Notes under the pieces: generated by a model | Databases searched by the model: none | What the model saw: only the letters and a program-made list of their open reading frames with translations | Told to the model about the DNA's origin: nothing | Position numbers and translations under genes: made by a program | Assembly: GCF_009932435.1 (NCBI RefSeq) | Contig: NZ_BJOU01000001.1 | Location: forward strand, 1,612,001 to 1,676,000 | Source of the DNA: Gordonia crocea | Lineage (GTDB): Bacteria > Actinomycetota > Actinomycetes > Mycobacteriales > Mycobacteriaceae | Reading direction: 5' to 3' | Length of the DNA: 64,000 bases | Part shown: positions 35,919 to 44,507 of the stretch, piece after piece | Position numbering within the stretch: the stretch's first letter is position 1 | Layout of the letters: each line of letters starts with the position of its first letter

Positions 35919-37084
35919 AGCGGTACCTCCAGGTCCGGGGTGAGTTCGGTGATCGCGGTATCGACTTCGACGAGGACGTCCGCGCGCCCCGCCGTGGCGA
36001 TCAGGTGACTGCTCGGGCCCCCGAGGATGCGGACGGTGCCGGCGTCGTCGGTGCGCAGCCCCCGCAGGAATTGCGTCTTGCCCGCCACCGAGGACACCGG
36101 CCGGTCAACCCGGCCGGTCATCGGGGCGAGCGGGTCGGCTCCGACGAGTGCGCGCAGGACGGGCCGCAGGAACACTTCGAAGGAGACCAGCACGCTGACC
36201 GGGTTGCCCGGCAGGCAGACGACGGGGGTACCGCCGTGCTGCGCGAGCCCCTGCGGTCCGCCGGGCTGCATCGCGACGGCGCCGAACCACGAAGAGTCGG
36301 TGCCCGACAACAGTTCTCGGACCGGTTCGTGTTCCCCCGCCGAGACCCCGCCGGTGGTGAGGACGAGATCGGCTTCAGCGCAGGCGGTGTCGAGGGCGCC
36401 CTCGAAACCGCCGTCGTCGTCGGTGGTGTCGACGCGGACGACGTCACCGCCGTTGGCGCGCACCAGCGCGGCGAGCAGGGTCGAGTTGGATTCGTAGATC
36501 TGCCCCGGCGCCAACGGTTCTCCCGCCGGCACGAGTTCAGATCCGGTGGACAGGACGGCGATGCGCGGTCCGGTGACGACGGCGACCTCGCCGATCCCGG
36601 CCGCCGCGAGGGCGCCGAGGTGGTGCGGCGCCAGTCGGGTGCCGGCGTCGACCAGTCGCCGGCCGGGCTCGGTGTCGGAGCCGCGGTGCCGGATGAACGC
36701 GCCGAGCCGGGGCGTCGCCGTGAAGACGACCCCCGACGCCGACTCGGCCGATTCTTCGACGGGGATCACCGCGTCGGCCCCCTCGGGCAGCGGGGCGCCG
36801 GTCATGATCGCCGCTGCGGTACCGGGTTTCAGCGGTGCCGCGGCGGTGCCGGCCGGGATGCGCGCGGAGACCGGCAGGGCGGTGCCCGGCGCGACCTCGG
36901 CGGTGCGGACTGCGAAGCCGTCCATCGCCGAGTTGTCGAACGGGGGCAGGGCGACGGCCGATTCGACGGGCTCGGCCAGGAGCAGGCCCAGCGCGTCGGC
37001 CAGTCGAACCCGCCCGACGGTGCGGACGGCGGACAGATGATCGGCGACGGCACGCCGATGATCGGCGACGGGGCGGCGGGGCAT
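35900..37084 (-). CDS. moeA: Molybdopterin molybdenumtransferase
   Basis: A 394-residue MoeA that inserts molybdate into adenylylated molybdopterin. Features: PPFDNSAMDGFAV near residue 50, IMTGAPLPEGADAVI near 95, STGSELV, TTGGVSAGEHEPV near 245 and VCLPGNPVSVLVSFEVF near 300. TAAGCT at 37091-37096 ends six bases before ATG 37084, consistent with a leaderless message. First gene of the minus-strand Moco operon and divergent from moaA. A second MoeA domain exists in the MobA fusion at 47247. Confidence 0.94.
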   Translation of the reverse strand: MPRRPVADHRRAVADHLSAVRTVGRVRLADALGLLLAEPVESAVALPPFDNSAMDGFAVRTAEVAPGTALPVSARIPAGTAAAPLKPGTAAAIMTGAPLPEGADAVIPVEESAESASGVVFTATPRLGAFIRHRGSDTEPGRRLVDAGTRLAPHHLGALAAAGIGEVAVVTGPRIAVLSTGSELVPAGEPLAPGQIYESNSTLLAALVRANGGDVVRVDTTDDDGGFEGALDTACAEADLVLTTGGVSAGEHEPVRELLSGTDSSWFGAVAMQPGGPQGLAQHGGTPVVCLPGNPVSVLVSFEVFLRPVLRALVGADPLAPMTGRVDRPVSSVAGKTQFLRGLRTDDAGTVRILGGPSSHLIATAGRADVLVEVDTAITELTPDLEVPLWPLTT

Positions 37085-37151
37085 GCCATCAGCTTAGGCG
37101 GACCGGTCGATCGGAATGTGGACGTAACAAACCCGGCGTAGCGTGACAGTC

Positions 37152-38165
37152 GTGACCGCACCGAAGATTCCCGTGCCGTCGCCGCTGCTCGTCGACGGTT
37201 TCGGTCGGCGGGCGCGTGACCTGCGGATATCACTGTCACAGGCGTGCACCCTGCGCTGCCACTACTGCATGCCCGCGGAGGGGTTGCCGCTCCTGCCGCG
37301 TGAGGAGTTGCTCTCCACCGCCGAAGTGATCCGGCTCGTCGATGTCGCGGTGGGGACCCTCGGGGTCGAGGAGGTCCGCCTCACCGGTGGGGAACCGCTC
37401 GTGCGCGGCGACCTCGAGCTCATCGTCGCCGGTATCCGGTCCCGCCACCGCGACCTTCCAATAGCGCTGACCACCAATGCGATTGGCCTCGCCCGCCGCG
37501 CCGCGGGGCTGGCCCACGCCGGCCTGTCGCGGGTCAACATCTCGCTGGACACCGTGGACCGGGAACTGTTCGCTGCGGTCACCCGCCGCGACCGGCTCGA
37601 CGACGTGATTGCCGGGGTCGATGCGGCGGTGGCAGCCGGACTCGCCCCGGTGAAGATCAACGCCGTCCTGCTGCCGGAGACGCTGTCGCGGGCCGCCGAG
37701 TTGCTCGCGTGGTGCCGGGACCGGGGCGTGTTCCTGCGCTTCATCGAGGCGATGCCGCTCGATGCCGACCGGGCGTGGTCGGCCGAGACGATGGTCACCG
37801 CGGCCGATCTCCTCGACGAGCTGGGCGCCACGATGGCGCTGACGCCGGTCGGCCGCGACGATCCGAGTGCCCCTGCGGCGCTGTGGGAGGTCGACGGCGG
37901 GCCGTACCGCGTCGGCATCATCGCGTCGATGACCAGGTCTTTCTGCGGTACCTGCGACCGCACCCGGATCACCGCGCAGGGCCGGGTCCGTCCCTGCCTC
38001 TTCTCCGACGACGAGATCGACCTGGCCGCCGTGCTCCGCTCGGGCGGCACCGACACCGAACTCGCCGACGCGTGGCGTGCCGTCACCCGGCGCAAGGGGG
38101 CCGGGCACGCCGATGTGGCGGAGGTCTCCGCGCCGCAGCGGACGATGGGGGCGATCGGTGGCTGA
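37152..38165 (+). CDS. moaA: GTP 3',8-cyclase
   Basis: A 337-residue radical SAM enzyme that starts molybdopterin synthesis by rearranging GTP. The N-terminal cluster motif CTLRCHYC has Cys32, Cys36 and Cys39; LTGGEPLVR follows near residue 75. A second cluster is bound by C-GT-C...C in the C-terminal segment FCGTCDRTR...RPCLF. GTG 37152 is preferred over GTG 37143 because TAGCGT at 37139-37144 is a likely -10 that covers the first GTG and ends seven bases before the second. It overlaps moaD by eight bases and diverges from moeA. Confidence 0.92.
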   Translation: MTAPKIPVPSPLLVDGFGRRARDLRISLSQACTLRCHYCMPAEGLPLLPREELLSTAEVIRLVDVAVGTLGVEEVRLTGGEPLVRGDLELIVAGIRSRHRDLPIALTTNAIGLARRAAGLAHAGLSRVNISLDTVDRELFAAVTRRDRLDDVIAGVDAAVAAGLAPVKINAVLLPETLSRAAELLAWCRDRGVFLRFIEAMPLDADRAWSAETMVTAADLLDELGATMALTPVGRDDPSAPAALWEVDGGPYRVGIIASMTRSFCGTCDRTRITAQGRVRPCLFSDDEIDLAAVLRSGGTDTELADAWRAVTRRKGAGHADVAEVSAPQRTMGAIGG

Positions 38166-38409
38166 GCGAACCGTCACGGTGACCTACTTCGCGGCGCTCG
38201 CCGACCGCACCGGATGCCGCCGCGAGGAACTCGCCGTCGCCGACCTCACCGTCGGCGGATTGCGGGCCGCGGTGCTAGAACGACACGGGCGCGACGTGGG
38301 AGAGTTGGCGCGCCTGTCGCTGGTCTTGACCGGAGACGATCTCGTCAACGACGACGCGGCGTCGATCGACTCGATCGTGGACCTGTTACCCCCATTCGCA
38401 GGAGGATGA
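38158..38409 (+). CDS. moaD: Molybdopterin synthase sulfur carrier subunit
   Basis: An 83-residue beta-grasp sulfur carrier ending in the required Gly-Gly (PPFAGG), where the thiocarboxylate forms. It pairs with MoaE encoded on the other strand. [11 protein letters not shown] near the N-terminus and DLLPPFAGG at the C-terminus are typical. GTG 38158 overlaps the end of moaA by eight bases, so the two are coupled. modA follows one base after its stop. Confidence 0.92.
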   Translation: MAERTVTVTYFAALADRTGCRREELAVADLTVGGLRAAVLERHGRDVGELARLSLVLTGDDLVNDDAASIDSIVDLLPPFAGG

Positions 38410-38410
38410 A

Positions 38411-39148
38411 GTGTTGCTGAAGAAGCTGTCCGCCGTGGCGGTCGCCGCATTCGTGGTCGCCGCACCGCTCACCGGCTGTTCTGACGACAAGTCGTCGGAG
38501 GAGTCGATCCGGATCTTGGCCGCCGCGTCGCTCGTCGACGTGCTCAAGCCGATGGTGGCCGCCTACACCGCGGAGCATCCCGGCGCCAAGGTCCAGGTCG
38601 ACACCGGGGCGTCGTCGGCACTGGTGCAGAAGCTGAAGTCAGGCGCCAAGGGTGACGTGCTGGTGACCGCCAACCAGTCGACCATGGACAACGCCGTGGC
38701 TGCGGGGGTCGCCCATGATCCCCGGGTGGTGGCCACCAACCGGCTGGTCATCGTCGTGCCGAAGGGGAACCCGGGGAAGGTGACCGACGTCCGGTTCTTC
38801 ACCGTGGCCGGCAACCGGGCGGTGGTGTGTGCCCGCGAGGTGCCCTGCGGCGCGGCGGCGGAGGAGGCGATCGCCGCGATCGGCGGTACCCTCAAGCCGA
38901 TCAGCCGCGCGACCGATGTGCGTGCCGCGCTTGCGTCGGTGACCAGCGGTGAAGCCGACGCCGCTCTGGTCTACGCCACCGATGCCGCGTCCGCGGGGGA
39001 CCGGGTGGAGACGATTGCCATCCCGGATGCACCGGTGAACCACTATCCGGCGTCGGCCCTGACCGATGCAGGCAAGGGATTCGTTGACCTGCTGGCCGGA
39101 CCGACCGGCCAGCGTGTCTTCCGGGAGGCCGGGTTCGGGCAACCGTGA
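38411..39148 (+). CDS. modA: Molybdate ABC transporter substrate-binding lipoprotein
   Basis: A 245-residue periplasmic-type binding lipoprotein for molybdate. Signal peptide with lipobox PLTGC (Cys23); the mature part begins with ILAAASLVDVLKPM, the standard ModA opening that binds the oxyanion, then TGASSALVQKLKSGAKGDVLVTA and GEADAALVYATDA. GTG 38411 follows AGGAGG at 38400-38405. It lies in a moaA-moaD-modA-modB run, linking cofactor synthesis to molybdate supply. Confidence 0.92.
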   Translation: MLLKKLSAVAVAAFVVAAPLTGCSDDKSSEESIRILAAASLVDVLKPMVAAYTAEHPGAKVQVDTGASSALVQKLKSGAKGDVLVTANQSTMDNAVAAGVAHDPRVVATNRLVIVVPKGNPGKVTDVRFFTVAGNRAVVCAREVPCGAAAEEAIAAIGGTLKPISRATDVRAALASVTSGEADAALVYATDAASAGDRVETIAIPDAPVNHYPASALTDAGKGFVDLLAGPTGQRVFREAGFGQP

Positions 39149-39168
39149 GGCTCGTTCAACCGTGAGGT
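39141..39168. repeat. Short tandem duplication around the modA stop codon
   Basis: CAACCGTGAGG occurs twice with a 17-base period, the first copy containing the modA TGA stop. The modB GTG start lies in the second copy. Confidence 0.8.
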
Positions 39169-40019
39169 GGGGCCGCGCGGCGGGTCCCCGGAGTAACCAG
39201 CGGCCCGCCCCGGCCGTCACCGTTGTCGGGATAGCGGGGCTCGCGATCCTGTTGACCCCGTTGATCGCCCTGATGGCGACGGCACCCTGGGGGCAGATGT
39301 GGGGATTGCTCACCGCACCGTCGGCGCTGTCGGCGCTGCGGCTGTCCCTCGCCTCCGCGGTGATCGCCACCCTGATCGCGATGGTGCTGGGGGTACCGCT
39401 GGCGGCGCTGCTGGCCGGTGGCATCTCCTCGGACCGGGTGCGCACCGCGGTGCGCCTGGCGGTGCTCGTGCCGATGGTGCTGCCGCCCGTCGTTGTCGGC
39501 GCCGGGCTGTTGGCGGCCTTCGGACGACGGGCCCCGATCGGTTCCCTGCTGGACTCGTGGTTCGGGTGGACGCCCACCTACACGTTCGCCGGGGTCGTGC
39601 TGGCCCAGCTGGTCGTCGCGATGCCGTTCCTGGTCATCAGCGTGGAGTCGGCGTTGCGCAGTCGCGACACCGACACCGAAGAGGTCGCCTACACCCTCGG
39701 CGCGGGTCGGTGGGCGACGTTCTGGCATGTGACATTGCCCATGGTCCGCACCGGGATCGGTGCCGGGGCGCTGCTCTGCTTCGCCCGATGCCTGGGCGAA
39801 TTCGGTGCGACCGTGACATTCGCGGGCAACGTCGAGGGGGTCACCCAGACGCTGCCATTGGCCATCTACCTGGCACTTATCCGCGACGACCGGGCTGCGG
39901 TCGCCATGTCGGTGGGGCTGGTATTGGTATCGGTCACAGTCCTCGTCGGATTGCGGCGCAGCTGGCTCCCCGGACTGTGGCCGCACTCCTCCGATGAGCG
40001 CACACCGCCTTCTGATTAG
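39162..40019 (+). CDS. modB: Molybdate ABC transporter permease
   Basis: A 285-residue inner-membrane permease with five to six transmembrane helices and the ABC coupling (EAA) motif near EEVAYTLGAGRWATFWHVTLP. ALLCFARCLGEFGATVTFAGN near the C-terminus is the usual ModB segment. GTG 39162, 13 bases after modA, is chosen because the frame upstream overlaps modA out of frame; no clear ribosome site is seen, so coupling to modA is likely. No modC ATPase gene follows; the next gene is the nitrate transporter. Confidence 0.88.
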   Translation: MRWGRAAGPRSNQRPAPAVTVVGIAGLAILLTPLIALMATAPWGQMWGLLTAPSALSALRLSLASAVIATLIAMVLGVPLAALLAGGISSDRVRTAVRLAVLVPMVLPPVVVGAGLLAAFGRRAPIGSLLDSWFGWTPTYTFAGVVLAQLVVAMPFLVISVESALRSRDTDTEEVAYTLGAGRWATFWHVTLPMVRTGIGAGALLCFARCLGEFGATVTFAGNVEGVTQTLPLAIYLALIRDDRAAVAMSVGLVLVSVTVLVGLRRSWLPGLWPHSSDERTPPSD

Positions 40020-40031
40020 GTGTGAGGTTCT

Positions 40032-40049
40032 GGTTACGTCTGCGTGACC
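40032..40049 (+). promoter_or_regulatory. AC-N9-AC motif upstream of narK, possible GlnR site
   Basis: GGTTAC-GTCTGC-GTGACC contains the AC-N9-AC core reported for mycobacterial GlnR, about 70 bases before narK. A TGTGAGGTT sequence immediately upstream (40021-40029) recurs near nirB and narB. The motif is short and could be chance. Confidence 0.3.
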
Positions 40050-40116
40050 GCCGGTGCCGTAGTTCGCAATACGGCGTCCTTAGCGTCATGCACACCAGAC
40101 AGCCATGGGAGGCAAT

Positions 40117-41511
40117 GTGAGTGCGCTACGACAAGAAGCCGACGACCGGATACTGCGGGAGTGGGATCCCGAGGACACCGCCCAATGGGAGGGCGGTGGA
40201 TCCAGGATCGCCCGACGGAATCTGATCTGGTCGGTGGCGGCCGAACACGTCGGGTTCTCGGTGTGGTCGCTGTGGTCGGTGATGGTGCTGTTCATGCCGA
40301 CCGACGTGTACGGCTTGTCGACCGGTGACAAGTTCCTCATCGGCGCGACCGCGACGCTGGTCGGAGCGCTGTTGCGGTTCCCGTACACGATGGCCACCAC
40401 CCGCTTCGGCGGGCGGAACTGGACCATCTTCTCCGCGTTCGTCCTGTTGATCCCGGTCAGCGCCACCATCTGGATCCTGGCCAATCCCGGTATGCCGCTG
40501 TGGGTTTACCTGGCCTGTGCCGCGCTCACCGGTCTCGGCGGCGGTAACTTCGCCTCCTCGATGACCAACATCAACGCCTTTTACCCGCAGCGACTCAAGG
40601 GATGGGCACTGGGCCTCAACGCCGGCGGCGGAAACCTCGGCGTCCCCGCGGTGCAGCTCATCGGCCTGCTGGCGGTGGCCTGGATCGGCGACGCCGCCCC
40701 GTACTGGGTGTGTGCGGTCTACCTCGTCTTGCTGACCATCGCCGGTATCGGCGCCGCGTTGCAGATGGACAACCTGACCATTCCCGGGGTCGACCTGACC
40801 GCGATGAAGCGCGCGGTCGCCAACCGCAACACGTGGATCATCGCCGCGCTCTACATCGGCACCTTCGGCTCGTTCATCGGCTACTCCTTCGCCTTCGGGC
40901 AGGTACTCGTCGGGCACTTCCGCGACGGCGGCGCCACCCCGGCCGATGCGGCCCTGCAGGCCGCGCAGATCGCCTTCATCGGTCCGCTGCTCGGCTCGAT
41001 CAGCCGCGTCTACGGCGGCAAGCTGGCCGACCGGATCGGCGGCAGCCGGGTGACCCTGTGGGTGTTCCTCGGCATGATGGCCGCGGCGACCCTGCTGATC
41101 GTCGGCAGCGGATCGCTGGCCGTGTGCATCGCCGGGTTCATCGTCCTGTTCATCCTGTCCGGGGCGGGCAACGGCTCGGTCTACAAGATGATCCCGTCGG
41201 TGTTCGACGCCGCGGCGCAGTCGAAGGGCTTCGACAACCCGGCCGACCGCGCCGACTACTCGCGCGCCCTCACCGGCGCTGTGATCGGCATCGCCGGTGC
41301 CGTCGGCGGTTTGGGCGGCGTGGGCATCAACCTGGTGCTGCGGCAGTCGTACCTGACCTCCGGGTCGGCGACCTCGGCGTTCATCGTCTTCGGCGTCTTC
41401 TACGTCGTCGCCGCGGTGATCACCTGGGCGGTCTACGTCCGCGTGCCGCACGACGCCGCGCAGGCGCCGCAGGTCGACACGTCGGCACCGGTGTCTGAGA
41501 GACTGGGGTAA
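40117..41511 (+). CDS. narK: Nitrate/nitrite transporter (NarK family MFS)
   Basis: A 464-residue major facilitator protein with about 12 transmembrane helices that would import nitrate and/or exchange nitrite. Family features: RFPYTM after helix 2, the nitrate signature GLGGGNFASSMTNINAFYP near residue 145, LNAGGGNLGVPAVQ, and the second signature SGAGNGSVYKMIP near residue 345. GTG 40117 is chosen because GGGAGG lies five bases upstream; an ATG four codons earlier lacks a site. Its TAA stop overlaps the next ATG by one base. Confidence 0.93.
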   Translation: MSALRQEADDRILREWDPEDTAQWEGGGSRIARRNLIWSVAAEHVGFSVWSLWSVMVLFMPTDVYGLSTGDKFLIGATATLVGALLRFPYTMATTRFGGRNWTIFSAFVLLIPVSATIWILANPGMPLWVYLACAALTGLGGGNFASSMTNINAFYPQRLKGWALGLNAGGGNLGVPAVQLIGLLAVAWIGDAAPYWVCAVYLVLLTIAGIGAALQMDNLTIPGVDLTAMKRAVANRNTWIIAALYIGTFGSFIGYSFAFGQVLVGHFRDGGATPADAALQAAQIAFIGPLLGSISRVYGGKLADRIGGSRVTLWVFLGMMAAATLLIVGSGSLAVCIAGFIVLFILSGAGNGSVYKMIPSVFDAAAQSKGFDNPADRADYSRALTGAVIGIAGAVGGLGGVGINLVLRQSYLTSGSATSAFIVFGVFYVVAAVITWAVYVRVPHDAAQAPQVDTSAPVSERLG

Positions 41512-42641
41512 TGATTGCGGAGGCGACCACCTCGAACACCGGGCTGAGCGGGTTCACGGTTGCCCTCACCGCGGCCCGCCGCGTCGACGAGTTCGCCGTG
41601 CTCCTGCAGCGGCGGGGTGCGCGGACAGTCGGCGCCCCGGCGATGGCCATCGTCCCCCTCGCCGACGACCAGTCGCTGCGCGCGGCGACCGACGACGTCC
41701 TGGCCGCTACTCCCGACATCCTGATCGCCACCACCGGGATCGGATTCCGCGGGTGGGTCGAAGCCGCCGAGGAGTGGGGTGTCGCGTCGGCGCTCATGGA
41801 CCGGCTGGCGGGGGCGCGGGTGTTGTCGCGCGGCCCCAAGGCCACCGGTGCGCTGCGGGCGGCCGGATTGCGCGAGGAATGGTCGCCCGAATCCGAGTCG
41901 ACCGCCGAACTGCTGGAGCATCTGCCCGAGGATCTGTCCGGTCAACGGGTCGTGATCCAGTTGCACGGGGCCACCGACGACTGGGATCCCAATCCCGGAT
42001 TCCTGGCCGAGCTCCGCCGCCGCGGGGCGACGGTGATCGGTGTACCGGTGTACCGGTGGACGGCGCCGGCCGACCTGGCCCGATTTGATTCGCTGGTCGC
42101 CGACATCGCGGCCGCCCGCGTCGACGCGGTGGCCTTCACGTCAGCGCCGGCCGTGGCGGCGATGCTGGCCCGGGCCAAGGAGCGGGGGATCACCGATCAG
42201 TTGCTCGCCGCGCTGCGCGGTCCGGTGATCGCGTATTGCGTCGGTCCGGTGACCGCGCGGCCGCTCGTCGACCTGGATGTCCCGGTCGTCGCCCCGGAGC
42301 GGATGCGGCTCGGTGCGTTGGCCCGGTTGATCGGGGACGACCTGCCCGGACGGCGGCCGACGCTGTCGGTGGCCGGGCACGAGGTGGGGGTCCGCGCCAA
42401 CGCCGTCGTCGTCGACGGCGAACTGTGCGACGTGTCCCCGTCGGGATTGGCCCTGATGCACGCGCTGGCCGCGAATCCGGGGGAGGTGGTGGCGCGGACC
42501 GACCTGTTGGCGCTGCTGCCGGCGGCCGGCGGGGACTTGCACGCCGTCGAGGTGGCGATCGGGCGGTTGCGCTCGGCACTCGGCGTCCGCGACATCATCG
42601 CCACCGTCGTCAAACGGGGTTACCGCCTGGCGCTGGACTAG
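41511..42641 (+). CDS. HemD-like uroporphyrinogen-III synthase domain fused to a winged-helix regulator
   Basis: A 376-residue two-domain protein. Residues 1-265 are a uroporphyrinogen-III synthase (HemD) fold with TTGIGFRGW, SRGPKATGALRAAG, and VDAVAFTSAPAVAAML. Residues 275-376 are an OmpR/PhoB-type winged-helix DNA-binding domain with LMHALAANPGEVVARTDLL and VEVAIGRLRSALGVRDIIATVVKRGYRL. This pairing is known in actinobacteria beside nitrite and nitrate genes. One-base overlap with narK suggests coupling. It may sense a tetrapyrrole such as siroheme precursors and tune nitrate genes; that is inference. The enzymatic role is unproven. Confidence 0.88.
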   Translation: MIAEATTSNTGLSGFTVALTAARRVDEFAVLLQRRGARTVGAPAMAIVPLADDQSLRAATDDVLAATPDILIATTGIGFRGWVEAAEEWGVASALMDRLAGARVLSRGPKATGALRAAGLREEWSPESESTAELLEHLPEDLSGQRVVIQLHGATDDWDPNPGFLAELRRRGATVIGVPVYRWTAPADLARFDSLVADIAAARVDAVAFTSAPAVAAMLARAKERGITDQLLAALRGPVIAYCVGPVTARPLVDLDVPVVAPERMRLGALARLIGDDLPGRRPTLSVAGHEVGVRANAVVVDGELCDVSPSGLALMHALAANPGEVVARTDLLALLPAAGGDLHAVEVAIGRLRSALGVRDIIATVVKRGYRLALD

Positions 42642-42675
42642 CGCGGACGCGGTGGCCTAGCACGGACGCGGTGGA
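42638..42675. repeat. Tandem duplication of 19 bases at the end of the HemD-like gene
   Basis: Two adjacent copies of CTAGCRCGGACGCGGTGGM (R and M mark the two differing bases) begin with the stop codon of the gene, at 42638-42656 and 42657-42675. Confidence 0.85.
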
Positions 42676-42728
42676 CCACCGCAGGTCCAGCACTGTTCTC
42701 GCCACGCCCGGGCAATAGGATCGGCAGC

Positions 42729-43406
42729 ATGCTTTCCATCCGACCGCGCGAGCGGGTGCTCGCCGGAGTGCTGTCGAGCACCGCCGGGTACCTCGACGCC
42801 GTGGGTTTCTTGGACCTCGGTGGATACTTCGTGTCCTTCATGAGCGGGAACACCACGCGGATGTCGGCGGAGGCCACCAATGCCAACCTGATCGGGGCGG
42901 GCAAGGCGATCGGCCTGATCGGTCTGTTCTTCGTCGGCTCGTTCCTGGGTGCAGTGGTGGCACGATTCCGGGACGGCCGGACCAGCGTGCTCGTCGTGAC
43001 CACGCTGCTCGTCGGTGCGGCGCTGGCGGCCTCGCATGCGGGCTGGTTCCCGGTACCGGCGGTGTTGATCGTCGTCGTGGCGATGGGGACGATGAACGCG
43101 ACCTTCCTGCGGGAGGGGGAAGTGTCGGTCGGCCTGACCTACATGACCGGGGCGGTGGTGAAAGCCGGGCAGCGGCTGGCCGACGCGTTGTTCGGCGGAC
43201 CCCGGTGGTTGTGGTTCATCCACTTGATCCTGTGGGCCTCGCTCGCCGGCGGTGCACTGCTCGGCGGTTGGGTCTACGGCCTCGTCGGGATTGCCGCGCT
43301 GTGGCCGGCGCTGGTGGTGTTGGCCGGTGCCACCGCCGTCACCTGGCTCGTGCGCCGCGCCGAGGCTAACGAGCTAGCGGGCGTGCGAGCTCGACGGCAG
43401 CAGTAG
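42729..43406 (+). CDS. DUF1275 (YoaK-type) membrane protein
   Basis: A 225-residue membrane protein with six predicted helices and the DUF1275 opening AGYLDAVGFLDLGGYFVSFMSGNTTRM near residue 20-45, and TFLREGEVSVGLTYMTGAVVKAGQRLADAL near 120-150. Relatives are suspected transporters or sulfoxide-linked proteins, but no function is firm. TAGGAT at 42716-42721 ends seven bases before ATG 42729, consistent with a leaderless message. Its 3' end overlaps the convergent sirohydrochlorin chelatase gene by 41 bases. Confidence 0.88.
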   Translation: MLSIRPRERVLAGVLSSTAGYLDAVGFLDLGGYFVSFMSGNTTRMSAEATNANLIGAGKAIGLIGLFFVGSFLGAVVARFRDGRTSVLVVTTLLVGAALAASHAGWFPVPAVLIVVVAMGTMNATFLREGEVSVGLTYMTGAVVKAGQRLADALFGGPRWLWFIHLILWASLAGGALLGGWVYGLVGIAALWPALVVLAGATAVTWLVRRAEANELAGVRARRQQ

Positions 43407-44088
43407 CACTGGCGGCACGGTCGCAGGCCAACGCCACCACCGACGGGTGCAGACCGAGCGGATCGCCGACGACGTCGGCGCCGACCTCGTGCATGCGGCG
43501 GGCGAACAGCCCGTCGGCGAGCAGGTACGTCGCCACCGCGATCCGCGTCCCGGGACGGGTCTGGGCGCGCAGCCCGGCAACCACCTCGGCGACCGGCGGA
43601 TAGCCGGAGCCATCGGCGGCCGGCATCACGAAACCGATGCGCACCGGTGCGCCGACGCGCTTGGCCAGCAGGCGTCCCATCGCGGCGACGTCGGCCTGGG
43701 CCCGCGGGTCGCGGGAGCCGGCGGCGGCAAGAACGACCGGCTCGCCCGGCATCCACCCGGCGTCGAGCAGTCGGTCGACCATCGCATCGGCGAGCGCGGA
43801 ATCGGGACCCAGGGCGGGCGCCAACAACGTCGTCCGCTGTGCCTGTCGCAGGTAGGCTGGCAGGTCGGCGCGGACGTGGTAGCCGCTGGCGAGGAAGGCC
43901 GGGACCACGGTCACCGGACCGGATTCGCCGATCGAGTCGAGGGCCTCGGCCGGATCGGGGCCGAGGACGTCGACGAACCCGACCCGCACGTCGTCGCGCA
44001 GGTGCTCGGACATGGCTGCGGCGAGGTCGCCGATCATCGCCACGCCGTGCGGGTTGCGCGTGCCGTGGGCGACCAGCAGCGTGGTCAT
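43366..44088 (-). CDS. sirB: Sirohydrochlorin chelatase-like (CbiX/SirB)
   Basis: A 240-residue class II chelatase that would insert ferrous iron into sirohydrochlorin to make siroheme, the prosthetic group of NirB. It starts LLVAHGTRNPHG, the family motif with the metal-binding His, has a second domain start at PVVLAAAGSRDPRA, and VVPAFLASGYHVRADLP near residue 60-75. It is the third gene of nirB-nirD-sirB, its ATG overlapping the nirD stop by four bases. Cobalt chelation (CbiX) cannot be excluded, but the operon favours siroheme. Confidence 0.88.
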   Translation of the reverse strand: MTTLLVAHGTRNPHGVAMIGDLAAAMSEHLRDDVRVGFVDVLGPDPAEALDSIGESGPVTVVPAFLASGYHVRADLPAYLRQAQRTTLLAPALGPDSALADAMVDRLLDAGWMPGEPVVLAAAGSRDPRAQADVAAMGRLLAKRVGAPVRIGFVMPAADGSGYPPVAEVVAGLRAQTRPGTRIAVATYLLADGLFARRMHEVGADVVGDPLGLHPSVVALACDRAASATAAVELARPLAR

Positions 44089-44507
44089 GATGCGCTCGAC
44101 AGCGTTCGGATGAAGCCGTCGGGTCGGTAGCCGAAGCGCACCTCGGGCGAGTTGGCGACGAAGACCGTGCCGTCCAGGCCGATTCGGGTGGCGTACACCG
44201 GGATCCGGACGCCCTCGGCGTCGAGGCAGCGGCCGTCGATGAGACTGAAGGCCTGCTTCTTCAACGGGGACTGCACGGTCGGGAAACCGTTGCGGTCGCC
44301 GACGATGCCGCGCGACATCACCGCCGCCCGCCCGATCGGGTCGATGTTCCCGATGGCGCGGATGCTGTCATCGGCCAGCCGGAACAGGGCGACCTGGGCG
44401 TTGTCGGGCAGCAGCACGGCCACCCCGCGCAACGGCTCGAGCCGGGCCAGGGGGCAGGCCGCGGTCCAATCGCGGGTCCAGCGGTGCAGATCGAAGTTGA
44501 GGCTCAC
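44085..44507 (-). CDS. nirD: Nitrite reductase small subunit
   Basis: A 140-residue Rieske-like subunit of assimilatory NADH nitrite reductase. It shows the NirD pattern RDWTAACPLARLEPLRGVAVLL near the start, NIDPIGRAAVMSRGIVGD, and SPLKKQAFSLIDGRCLD. As usual for NirD the Cys/His cluster ligands of true Rieske proteins are not kept. GTG 44507 overlaps the nirB stop by four bases (GTGA). It is followed by the chelatase gene. Confidence 0.93.
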   Translation of the reverse strand: MSLNFDLHRWTRDWTAACPLARLEPLRGVAVLLPDNAQVALFRLADDSIRAIGNIDPIGRAAVMSRGIVGDRNGFPTVQSPLKKQAFSLIDGRCLDAEGVRIPVYATRIGLDGTVFVANSPEVRFGYRPDGFIRTLSSAS

